Shown: one piece after another, positions 1-6,812 of the stretch
Layout of the letters: the number at the start of each line of letters is the position of its first letter
How positions within the stretch are numbered: position 1 is the first letter of the stretch
Source of the DNA: Pseudomonadota bacterium
Lineage (GTDB): Bacteria > Pseudomonadota > Alphaproteobacteria > Rhizobiales > Xanthobacteraceae
Direction: 5' to 3'
Assembly: GCA_023434095.1 (NCBI GenBank)
Contig: JAEYTJ010000184.1
Location: forward strand, 1 to 14,946
Length of the DNA stretch: 14,946 nucleotides
Program-made: the position numbers and the translations under genes
The notes under the pieces: model-generated
What the model saw: only the letters and a program-made list of their open reading frames with translations
Database searches by the model: none
Told to the model about the DNA's origin: nothing

Positions 1-1185
1 AACATCTTCTCCACCCAGGACCACGCCGCCGCCGCCATCGCCGCCGGCGGCACGCCGGTCTTCGCCTTCAAGGGCGAGACGCTGACCGAGTACTGGGACT
101 TCACCGCCAAGCTGTTCGACTGGCACGGCGCGAAGCCCGGCGAGACCCTGGTGCCGAACCTCATCCTCGACGACGGTGGCGACGCCACCATGCTGGTGCA
201 TTACGGCCTGCGCGCCGAGCAGGGCGACACCGCCTTCCTCGACCAGCCCGGCTCGGAAGAGGAAGAGATCTTCTTCGCCCTGATCAGGAAGCTGCTGGCG
301 GAGAAGCCGAAGGGCTGGTTCGCGGAAGTCGCCGCCTCGATCAAGGGTGTCTCGGAAGAGACCACCACGGGTGTGCACCGGCTCTACAAGCTGGCCGAGC
401 AGGGCAAGCTGCTGTTCCCGGCGATCAACGTGAACGACAGCGTCACCAAGTCGAAGTTCGACAATCTCTATGGCTGCCGTGAATCGCTGGTCGACGCCAT
501 CCGCCGCGGCACCGACGTGATGCTCGCCGGCAAGGTCGCCTTCGTCGCCGGCTTCGGCGATGTCGGCAAGGGCTCCGCCGCCTCGCTGCGCCAGGCCGGC
601 GCGCGCGTCATCGTCTCGGAAGTCGATCCGATCTGCGCGCTGCAGGCGTCGATGGAAGGCTATGAGGTGGCCACCATCGAGGATGCCTTCTCCCGCGCCG
701 ACATCTATGTCACCGCGACCGGCAACAAGGACATCATCACCGTCGACCACATGCGGCAGATGAAGGACCGGGCCATCGTCTGCAATATCGGCCATTTCGA
801 CAACGAGATTCAGGTCGCCGGCCTGAAGAACTTCAAGTGGACCAACATCAAGCCGCAGGTGGACGAAATCGCGTTCCCCGGCGGCAACCGCATCATCCTG
901 CTGTCCGAAGGCCGGCTGGTGAATCTCGGCAACGCGATGGGCCACCCCTCCTTCGTGATGTCGTCTTCCTTCTCCAACCAGACGCTGGCGCAGATCGAGC
1001 TGTGGGCGAATGTCGGGAAGTACGACAACAAGGTCTACACCCTGCCGAAGGTGCTGGACGAGAAGGTGGCGGCGCTGCATCTGGAAAAGCTGGGCGTGAA
1101 GCTGACCAAGCTGCGCCCCGAGCAGGCCGACTATATCGGCGTGCCGGTGGAAGGCCCCTTCAAGCCGGACCACTACCGCTACTGA
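1..1185 (+). CDS. ahcY: Adenosylhomocysteinase (S-adenosyl-L-homocysteine hydrolase), 5' end outside window
   Basis: This cytosolic NAD+-dependent enzyme reversibly splits S-adenosylhomocysteine into adenosine and homocysteine, removing the inhibitory product of methyltransferases. The frame is open from base 1, so 394 residues are visible and roughly the first 70-80 are missing; the GTG at 151 is an internal codon, not the start. Visible marks are the NAD-binding loop GFGDVGKG (fragment residue 184 onward; the family usually has GYGDVGKG), the NVNDSVTKSKFDN substrate and active-site stretch, NIGHFDNEI, the FSNQTLAQIELW block and the family-typical C-terminus KPDHYRY. The insert around FFALIRKLLAEKPKGWF is typical of the longer bacterial form. 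The following gene is convergent, and a structured palindromic element lies between them. Confidence 0.97.
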   Translation, partial: NIFSTQDHAAAAIAAGGTPVFAFKGETLTEYWDFTAKLFDWHGAKPGETLVPNLILDDGGDATMLVHYGLRAEQGDTAFLDQPGSEEEEIFFALIRKLLAEKPKGWFAEVAASIKGVSEETTTGVHRLYKLAEQGKLLFPAINVNDSVTKSKFDNLYGCRESLVDAIRRGTDVMLAGKVAFVAGFGDVGKGSAASLRQAGARVIVSEVDPICALQASMEGYEVATIEDAFSRADIYVTATGNKDIITVDHMRQMKDRAIVCNIGHFDNEIQVAGLKNFKWTNIKPQVDEIAFPGGNRIILLSEGRLVNLGNAMGHPSFVMSSSFSNQTLAQIELWANVGKYDNKVYTLPKVLDEKVAALHLEKLGVKLTKLRPEQADYIGVPVEGPFKPDHYRY

Positions 1186-1198
1186 TCACCTGCCTCCC

Positions 1199-1291
1199 GT
1201 CATCCCGGACGGACGGCCGCAAGGCCGATCCGGGATCGACGTGCCGTGCATGCGGCATGCGATCCCGGCGCTGCTCTCCGGCCGGAATGAC
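1199..1291. repeat. REP-like palindromic intergenic element
   Basis: The 134-base gap between convergent ahcY and the acetyltransferase gene is mostly one imperfect palindrome. Outer arms GTCATCCCGG (from 1199) and CCGGAATGAC (1282-1291) pair with one mismatch. CGGGATCG (1231-1238) pairs with CGATCCCG (1260-1267). Its left part folds on its own: TCCCGG (1203-1208) with CCGGGA (1230-1235), enclosing CGGCC-GCAA-GGCCG (1214-1227), a perfect 5-bp stem with a GNRA-type tetraloop. This matches the general look of dispersed CGTCAT..CCGG repeats in alphaproteobacterial intergenic DNA. It may also end transcription of both flanking genes. No second copy was recognised in this window, so dispersal is inferred. 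Confidence 0.6.
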
Positions 1292-1319
1292 GGCGTGGGT
1301 TCGCGGCATTGGTCTGGCG

Positions 1320-1805
1320 TCACAGCTCCTTCTGCACGAACACCAGATCGAGCCGCCGGCCGAATTTGGTGCCGATGCCGGGCATGCGGCCGGTTTCCAC
1401 GAAGCCGAGGCGGGCGTGGAGGGCGAGGGAGGCCGCGTTGCCGCCGGTGACGCCGCCGATCATCACCTTCTTGCCGAGGGCCCGCGCCGGGGCGAACAGC
1501 GCTTCCACCAGCGCCCGCCCAAGCCCGCGCCCGCGCGCGGCCTCCGCCACATAGACCGAATGCTCGACACTGATGCGGAAGCCCTCGAAGGGGCGGAAAT
1601 CGCCGAAGCTGGCATAGCCCAGCACCTCGCCCGCCTCGGCGGCGACGATGATGGGGTAGCCCCGCGCCCGCCGCTCGCGCAGCCAGGCCAGGCGGCCGGC
1701 GAGGTCGGCCGGCGTGTCGTTCCAGATTGCCGTCGTCTGGAGCACGGCATGGTTATAGATGGCGAGGATACCGGAAAGGTCGTCTTCCACCGCGTCGCGT
1801 AGCAT
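1320..1805 (-). CDS. GNAT N-acetyltransferase, phosphinothricin/methionine-sulfoximine acetyltransferase (YncA/MddA) type
   Basis: Members of this subfamily transfer acetyl from acetyl-CoA to the amino group of glutamate-like compounds such as methionine sulfone, methionine sulfoximine or phosphinothricin; the substrate here cannot be read from sequence. The 161-residue protein is one GNAT domain. It shows an N-terminal IRDA-like strand (MLRDAVEDDLSGILAIYNHAV), GYASFGDFRPFEGF (63-76), EHSVYV (81-86), the acetyl-CoA loop RGRGLG (91-96) and NAASLALHARLGF near the end, all typical of the subfamily. Two ATG codons are adjacent (1808 and 1805). GGGGA lies 5 bases before the second, so 1805 is preferred, though 1808 is possible. 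An in-frame ATG at 1868 would add an atypical Arg-rich extension. The gene is convergent with ahcY. Confidence 0.9.
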   Translation of the reverse strand: MLRDAVEDDLSGILAIYNHAVLQTTAIWNDTPADLAGRLAWLRERRARGYPIIVAAEAGEVLGYASFGDFRPFEGFRISVEHSVYVAEAARGRGLGRALVEALFAPARALGKKVMIGGVTGGNAASLALHARLGFVETGRMPGIGTKFGRRLDLVFVQKEL

Positions 1806-1960
1806 CATGTTCCCCGTTCGGCCGGGCCGTCGTGTTGCGATTGAAAGGGGATCGGGCCGCCGTGTCATTGAAATTGCACAGGCGGCGCTGGAATGCCGGC
1901 CGCCGGCTCCCCATATCGCGTGTTCGCGGGGCGACCGCGCCAGGAGGAAAGACCTACAGG

Positions 1961-2272
1961 ATGAGCTCGACCGACCCGTTCGATCGTATGCGTTTCACCG
2001 TCCGCAAAGTGAGCTGGTGGCAGGTGGCGCTCGTCGTCGCCGTCGCGCTGGCGCTCGGCACGGCCCTGGCCCTGGTCGCGGCCAGCGTGTTCCTCGTGGT
2101 GTTTCCCATCATCGTCATCGCCGGTCTCGCCTACCGCCTGTTCGGCGGGCGCCGGCGCGCCGCCGGCGGCCGTGGCCCTGACATCATCGAGGCCGAGTAC
2201 CGCGTGCTGTCGCCCGAAGAGGCGGCGCGCGCCGACCGCGAACGCTGGGATTCCGACCGGCGGGTGCGCTGA
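1961..2272 (+). CDS. Small membrane protein of unknown function, 103 aa
   Basis: No family is recognised with confidence. The protein has a short polar N-terminus, a hydrophobic stretch at residues 20-60 that could form two closely spaced helices or one long helix, then a basic patch (GGRRRAAGGRG, 62-72). The charged cytosolic-looking tail contains IIEAEYRVL (75-83). An I-x-E/D-x-EY-x-V motif after a transmembrane segment is, from memory, common in small Rhizobiales membrane proteins. The ATG at 1961 is chosen because an AGGAGG-type ribosome binding site (about 1942-1948) precedes it; the frame stays open upstream to about 1727, but that stretch overlaps the divergent acetyltransferase gene. 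The stop lies 21 bases from the end of the convergent fpr gene. Confidence 0.8.
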   Translation: MSSTDPFDRMRFTVRKVSWWQVALVVAVALALGTALALVAASVFLVVFPIIVIAGLAYRLFGGRRRAAGGRGPDIIEAEYRVLSPEEAARADRERWDSDRRVR

Positions 2273-2292
2273 GGCGCCTCCCGCCGCGCGGG
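2271..2292. terminator. Possible bidirectional terminator between convergent genes
   Basis: The short gap between the 103-aa membrane protein gene and fpr contains the perfect 10-bp palindrome GAGGCGCCTC (2271-2280), then CCCG-ccgcg-CGGG (2280-2292). No T-run follows on either strand, so intrinsic termination is only suggested by the hairpins and the convergent arrangement. Confidence 0.3.
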
Positions 2293-2293
2293 A

Positions 2294-3067
2294 TCACTTC
2301 TCCACGAACGCCTTCTCGATCACGAAGTCTCCCGGCTCCGTGGTGGAGCCTTCCTCGAAGCCCTTCTCCTTCAGGATGACGCGCATGTCGTCCAGCAGCT
2401 GCGGGCTGCCGCACAGCATGACGCGGTCGTCCTCCTTGTCGAGCGGGGGCAGGTCGAGATCGGTGAACAGCCTGCCCGAGGTGATGAGGTCGGTGATGCG
2501 GCCCTGGTTGCGATAGGGCTCGCGGGTCACCGTGGGGTAATAGACGAGCTTCTCGCGGACCAGCTCGCCGAAGAACTCGTTGTCCGGCAGCTCGTTCTCG
2601 ATGAAGTCCTGATAGGCGAGCTCGCCCACCGTGCGCACGCCGTGGACGAGGATCACCTTCTCGTAGGCCTCGTAGGTCTCTGGATCCTTGATGAGGCTCA
2701 TGAAGGGGGCGAGGCCGGTGCCGGTGGACAGCAGATAGAGCCGGCGGCCGGGGACGAGGTAGTCCACCAGCAGCGTACCGGTGGGCTTGCGCCCGACGAT
2801 CACCTCGTCGCCGACCTTCAGGTGCTGAAGGCGCGAGGTCAGCGGGCCGTTCGCCACCTTGATGGAGAAGAACTCCAGCGTCTCCTCGTAATTGGCGCTG
2901 GCGATGGAATAGGCGCGCAGGAGCGGCTTGCCGTCGACCTGAAGGCCGATCATCACGAACTGGCCGTTCTTGAACCGCAGCGCCGGGTCGCGCGTCGTGG
3001 TGAAGGTGAACAGATTGTCCGTCCAGTGATGGACGGACAGCACGCGCTCGGTGTGGAGATTGCTCAT
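2294..3067 (-). CDS. fpr: Ferredoxin/flavodoxin-NADP+ reductase
   Basis: This FAD enzyme exchanges electrons between NADP(H) and ferredoxin or flavodoxin in the cytosol, supplying reduced ferredoxin for biosynthesis and oxidative-stress repair. The 257-residue length is normal for bacterial Fpr. An N-terminal FAD-binding barrel carries RAYSIAS (51-57), the flavin-contacting motif. The C-terminal NADP domain carries GTGLAPF (116-122), VHGVR (141-145) and CGSP (219-222). The end VIEKAFVEK places a phenylalanine near the C-terminus, as in bacterial Fprs of the Rhodobacter type. No strong ribosome binding site lies before the ATG, and 196 bases separate it from the divergent VOC gene. That gap holds a short inverted repeat, CTTCC (3090-3094) with GGAAG (3103-3107), which is too small to assign to a regulator. 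Confidence 0.95.
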   Translation of the reverse strand: MSNLHTERVLSVHHWTDNLFTFTTTRDPALRFKNGQFVMIGLQVDGKPLLRAYSIASANYEETLEFFSIKVANGPLTSRLQHLKVGDEVIVGRKPTGTLLVDYLVPGRRLYLLSTGTGLAPFMSLIKDPETYEAYEKVILVHGVRTVGELAYQDFIENELPDNEFFGELVREKLVYYPTVTREPYRNQGRITDLITSGRLFTDLDLPPLDKEDDRVMLCGSPQLLDDMRVILKEKGFEEGSTTEPGDFVIEKAFVEK

Positions 3068-3263
3068 TTACAATCCATACAAGTGAAAACTTCCAACAAA
3101 CCGGAAGCCGATGTAATTCTTGGCCTCCGTGTACTGCGCATTCGCGCCGGTGTCGACCCTCTCTCGCGCGAGGAAACAGCAATGACGGCTTGCGCGAAAC
3201 GGGCCGAGCGACAACCATCGCCTGCCGGTCGGGCGGTGCCATGCGTAGGATCAAGGAGACCCC

Positions 3264-3689
3264 ATGTTCAGCCACATCATTCTTGGCGTCCGCGATCTCG
3301 ACCGGCTGACCATCTTTTATGACGCCGTGCTGCTGCCGCTCGGTCTGGTGCGGGTGGACGAGCCCTCCGATGGTGGTCCGGCCGGTTCCATGTGGGTGAT
3401 GCCGGGGCGGCGCTGGCCGCAATTCTTCGTGCAGCTGCCGTTCAACGGACTTCCCGCCAGCTGGGGCAACGGCACGCAGGTCAGCTTCGCCGCCCCCTCG
3501 CCGGCGGCGGTGGACGCGGCGTGGCGGGCGCTGGTCGACCATGGGGGCATCGACGAAGGCGCGCCGGGCCTGCGGCCGCACTACGCGCCGGACTATTACG
3601 GCGCCTATGGCCGCGATCCCGAAGGCAACAAGCTGTGCTTCGTGCACCTCGCCGAGCTGGAAGACCTGACCGTGCGCGGCGGGGCCTGA
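3264..3689 (+). CDS. VOC-fold (glyoxalase/bleomycin-resistance/dioxygenase superfamily) protein
   Basis: The 141-residue protein is a single vicinal-oxygen-chelate unit made of two beta-alpha-beta-beta-beta modules. Module one begins HIILGVRDLDRLTIFYDAVLLPLG (4-27). Module two ends with HYAPDYYGAYGRDPEGNKLCFVHL (106-129), where the DPEGNKL motif and Glu120 correspond to the usual C-terminal metal-ligand region. Single-domain members normally dimerise to build active sites. The reaction is unknown; lactoylglutathione lyase or antibiotic binding should not be assumed. AAGGAG lies at a good distance before the ATG. The gene diverges from fpr and converges on the PAS/GGDEF gene. Confidence 0.9.
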   Translation: MFSHIILGVRDLDRLTIFYDAVLLPLGLVRVDEPSDGGPAGSMWVMPGRRWPQFFVQLPFNGLPASWGNGTQVSFAAPSPAAVDAAWRALVDHGGIDEGAPGLRPHYAPDYYGAYGRDPEGNKLCFVHLAELEDLTVRGGA

Positions 3690-3695
3690 GGCGGG

Positions 3696-3716
3696 CGCCG
3701 CCGTCAGCGGGCGGCG
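3696..3716. terminator. GC-rich hairpin at the convergent gene ends
   Basis: CGCCGCC (3696-3702) pairs perfectly with GGCGGCG (3710-3716) across a 7-base loop. It lies just after the VOC gene's stop, and the stop codon of the opposing PAS/GGDEF gene (3704-3706) falls in the loop. A seven-GC-pair stem shared by two convergent genes suggests a two-way transcription stop, but no T-run follows. Confidence 0.45.
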
Positions 3717-5185
3717 TCGGCGGCCTGCCGGTCTTCCGCCAGCTCCGCCTCGGCCCGGCGCACCGCCATTTCGAGCCGCTCGCCGGCGGTGCTGGTGGCG
3801 ACGCCGAGCGACAGGCTGAGCGTGCTGGCAGAATAGAACTGGTTGTTCAGCGCCGCCAGCTCGCGGATGTTCTCCATCACCGCGCGGCCCGCTTCCCCAT
3901 CGGTCCCCGGCAGCAGCACGGCGAACTCGTTGCCGGCGATGCGCGCGGCGCAGTGCTGGACGTCCACCGCCTTGGCGATGATCTCGCCGGCGCGCCGCAA
4001 CAGCATGTCGCCGGCCGCCTGGCCGAGCTGCTCGTTGACCCTCTTCAGGCCGTTGAGGTGGACGGCGATGACGGTGACCGGGAAAGGCCCCCGCCGCTCC
4101 AGCCGGTTCAGCTCGTCGACATAGAAGGTGCGGTTGTAGAGCTTGGTCAGCACGTCGTGCTTGCCGAGATATTCGAGATAGGCTTCGGCCTTCTTGCGGG
4201 CGGTGATGTCGGTCAGCGCCACCTGCACCAGCGACCAGTCGTCCTCGTGCCCCGGCAGCACAGAGAACTGTAGGTGCACGTGCAGCAGCTCGCCGGCCAG
4301 CGTGTAGTTCACCACCTCGCGGGTGTGGAACAGCCGGCCGTTCCACAGCTCGATGAGCTGCTCGCGGAAATGCCGGTGCATGTCGTCGCGGAAGATCTCG
4401 GCAGTGTTGTCGACCAGTTCGGCGGTGCTGGCGGCGCCGAACATCTCCAGCGTATGGCGGTTGACCTCGATCACCCGGATCTCGCTGAGGCAGCGCTCGA
4501 CGAATTCCGGGTGCACGTCGGTGAACACCCGGAAATCCTCGATGCCGCGGTAGCGCAGATCGTCCATCAGCTGCTTGATGGTGGAGAAGTCCTCCACCCA
4601 CAGCGACACCGGGGAGTGCTGGAAGAGGCCGATGGCGTAGCGCTCGGCATTGGCGGCCTGCCGGCGCGCGGTCTCGCGCGCGGTGACGTCCTCGGCCGAG
4701 AGGAGGATGCGGCCGAGGCTCTCCTCGTAGCCGGGAAGGACGATGCCCTTCAGCTGGATGTCGAGGCGCTGGCCGGTCAGCGTGTAGTTGACCGCCTGGC
4801 TGGCAAAGCTGGTGTGCCCGTCCCAGAGCTGGGACAGTTCCTCGATATGGGTGACGAGCATGTCGTCGCGGAACACCCGGTCGAGATTGGCGACGAGATG
4901 GGACAGGCTGCTCGCCTCGAACAGGCCGAGCGTGCGCTGGTTGACCTCCAGCACCTTGATCCGCGCCGAGCACTCCGCCACGCGTTCGGGATGGCCGCGC
5001 AGATGCTCGCGCAGCGAGGTCACGCCCTCCGCCCGCCAGCGGTCGAAGAGCTCGCGCACCCCGCTGAAGTCTTCCAGCCACAGCGAGATGGGTGCCAGCT
5101 CGAACATGAGTTCATGTTCACCGCGTTCGACGTGATCGGCGATACGCGGGCTCAGCGGCGACACGCTCGACTTGTTCGGCTTCAT
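3704..5185 (-). CDS. Tandem PAS-like sensor protein with a degenerate GGDEF domain
   Basis: The protein (493 aa from the chosen start) has two homologous PAS-like units, about residues 27-172 and 187-332. Each opens with SLWxEDFS and contains a VNxxTL..F segment, FRDDM and VNYTL, ending in a D-V/I-TAR linker. A GGDEF-type domain follows (about 340-490). No transmembrane segment or signal peptide is seen, so it is probably cytosolic. The signature is AGNEF (417-421) instead of GGDEF, and the usual DxDxFK metal motif reads HLNGLK (376-381). Both metal-binding Asp positions are therefore replaced, an RxxD inhibitory site is absent, and cyclic-di-GMP synthesis is unlikely. In-frame ATGs at 5227 and 5335 could extend it, but the codons upstream of 5185 are A/T-ending, unlike the body of the gene. 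Confidence 0.88.
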   Translation of the reverse strand: MKPNKSSVSPLSPRIADHVERGEHELMFELAPISLWLEDFSGVRELFDRWRAEGVTSLREHLRGHPERVAECSARIKVLEVNQRTLGLFEASSLSHLVANLDRVFRDDMLVTHIEELSQLWDGHTSFASQAVNYTLTGQRLDIQLKGIVLPGYEESLGRILLSAEDVTARETARRQAANAERYAIGLFQHSPVSLWVEDFSTIKQLMDDLRYRGIEDFRVFTDVHPEFVERCLSEIRVIEVNRHTLEMFGAASTAELVDNTAEIFRDDMHRHFREQLIELWNGRLFHTREVVNYTLAGELLHVHLQFSVLPGHEDDWSLVQVALTDITARKKAEAYLEYLGKHDVLTKLYNRTFYVDELNRLERRGPFPVTVIAVHLNGLKRVNEQLGQAAGDMLLRRAGEIIAKAVDVQHCAARIAGNEFAVLLPGTDGEAGRAVMENIRELAALNNQFYSASTLSLSLGVATSTAGERLEMAVRRAEAELAEDRQAADAAR

Positions 5186-5426
5186 CGCGACATACCGACC
5201 ATGATCATGAGGAAGGAGCGGATTCATCGGTAACGTGACCCATTCCGGAGTGGGCTTGGGGGTAAAATAAGGCCGTTCACTTGGAATTGGGCGGATTAAG
5301 CGACATTCTCCGCTTGTGCAACCCGCAGACGCCACACTGCGCGAAACCCGAGGGCTGTACGCCGCGACGGTATCTTATATCTTCCCGCCGCGCGGCGACC
5401 TACCGCGAAACCGGTGCAGGTGTGGC

Positions 5427-6812
5427 ATGAGCGATATTGTCTGTATTTCGCCGATCGACGGCTCGGAACTGGTGCGCCGCCCGGCGGCCTCGGAGGCGGC
5501 GATCGCGCGGGTGGTGGCCGGCGCGCGCGCGGCGCAGCGCGAATGGCGCCGCGTGCCGATCGCCGAGCGCGCAAGCCATGTGCTGCGCTTCCTCGACGCC
5601 ATGCTGGCGATGAGCCAGGAGATCGTGCCCGAACTCGCCCAGCAGATGGGCCGGCCGGTGCGCTATGGCGGCGAGTTCGGCGGCTTCGAGGAGCGGGTGC
5701 GCTATGTCGTCGACATGGCGGAGGAGGCGCTGGCGCCGGTGATTCCGCACGATGCCCGCCCCGGCTTCACCCGCTACATCAAGCGCGACCCGCTCGGCCT
5801 CGTCCTCGTCGTGGCGCCGTGGAACTACCCCTATCTCACCGCCGTGAACACCATCGCCCCGGCGCTGATCGCCGGCAATGCGGTGCTGCTCAAGCATGCC
5901 GCGCAGACGATCCTGGTCGGCGAGCGCTTCCAGGCGGCGATGGACCGCGCCGGCCTGCCGGACGGCCTATTCGCCAATCTCGTGCTGACCCATGACCAGA
6001 CCTCGCGCCTCATCGGCTCGGGCGCGGTCGACTTCGTCAACTTCACCGGCTCGGTGGAGGGCGGGCGCGCCATCGAGCGGGCGGCGGCCGGCACCTTCAC
6101 CCCGCTGGGGCTGGAGCTCGGCGGCAAGGACCCGGCCTATGTGCGCGCCGATGCCGATCTCGACTTCGCGGTCGGCAATCTCGTCGACGGCGCCTTCTAC
6201 AATTCCGGCCAGTGCTGCTGCGGTATCGAGCGCATCTATGTGCAGGAGAGCCTCTATGACCGCTTCGTCGACGGCTTCACGGACCTGACCTCGCGCTATG
6301 TGCTCGGCAACCCGCTGGACGAGGCGACGACGCTGGGGCCGATGGCGCAGAAGCGCTTCGCCGACCTCATTCGCGGCCAGATCCGCGAAGCGGTGGACAA
6401 GGGGGCGAAGGCGCATATCGATTCCGCCGCCTTCCCCGCCGACAGGGAGGGCACGCCCTATCTCGCGCCGCAGGTGCTGACCGGCGTCGACCACACCATG
6501 TCCGTCATGCGCGAGGAGAGCTTCGGCCCGGTGGTGGGCATCATGAAGGTGCGGGGCGACGACGAGGCGCTGGCGCTGATGAACGACAGCATCTACGGCC
6601 TCACCGCTTCGGTGTGGACCAAGGACATCGAGGCCGCCGAGCGGCTGGGCGGCGAGATCGAGACCGGCACCGTGTTCATGAACCGCTGCGACTATCTCGA
6701 TCCCGGCCTCGCCTGGACCGGGGTGAAGGAGACCGGGCGCGGGGCCTCGCTGTCGCGGATCGGCTTCGAGATGCTCACGCGGCCGAAATCCTTCCACCTG
6801 CGCCACGGCTGA
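5427..6812 (+). CDS. Aldehyde dehydrogenase family protein (NAD(P)+-dependent)
   Basis: This cytosolic enzyme oxidises an aldehyde to the acid; the substrate is not readable. It has 461 residues, slightly short for the superfamily. It shows PWNYP (131-135), Lys156 in the cofactor pocket, the Rossmann loop FTGSVEGG (206-213), the general base in ELGGK (Glu230), the catalytic cysteine in NSGQCCCG (Cys264, flanked by Cys263 and Cys265), and EESFGPV (363-369). The ATG at 5427 fits the family N-terminus (CISPIDGSEL) and has AGGTG about 6 bases upstream. The frame is open back to 5316, but that extension looks non-coding. The gene diverges from the PAS/GGDEF gene across about 240 bases, and its last 38 bases overlap the convergent Hsp70-like gene. 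Confidence 0.93.
   Translation: MSDIVCISPIDGSELVRRPAASEAAIARVVAGARAAQREWRRVPIAERASHVLRFLDAMLAMSQEIVPELAQQMGRPVRYGGEFGGFEERVRYVVDMAEEALAPVIPHDARPGFTRYIKRDPLGLVLVVAPWNYPYLTAVNTIAPALIAGNAVLLKHAAQTILVGERFQAAMDRAGLPDGLFANLVLTHDQTSRLIGSGAVDFVNFTGSVEGGRAIERAAAGTFTPLGLELGGKDPAYVRADADLDFAVGNLVDGAFYNSGQCCCGIERIYVQESLYDRFVDGFTDLTSRYVLGNPLDEATTLGPMAQKRFADLIRGQIREAVDKGAKAHIDSAAFPADREGTPYLAPQVLTGVDHTMSVMREESFGPVVGIMKVRGDDEALALMNDSIYGLTASVWTKDIEAAERLGGEIETGTVFMNRCDYLDPGLAWTGVKETGRGASLSRIGFEMLTRPKSFHLRHG

Noticed and set aside
837..1802. A 321-codon open frame on the plus strand
   Set aside because: It starts inside ahcY in the wrong frame, passes through the palindromic element and runs antisense to the acetyltransferase. 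No protein family is recognisable.
3068..3263. Possible small gene or known operator (such as a SoxR-type site) between fpr and the VOC gene
   Set aside because: Only a short CTTCC/GGAAG repeat was found. No convincing frame with a ribosome site and no recognised operator consensus is present.
2184..5081. A 965-codon open frame on the minus strand
   Set aside because: It runs across fpr, the VOC gene and the PAS/GGDEF gene in another frame. Its translation is low-complexity Arg/Ala/Pro/Gly, typical of a GC-rich shadow frame, whereas the overlapped frames have clear family motifs.
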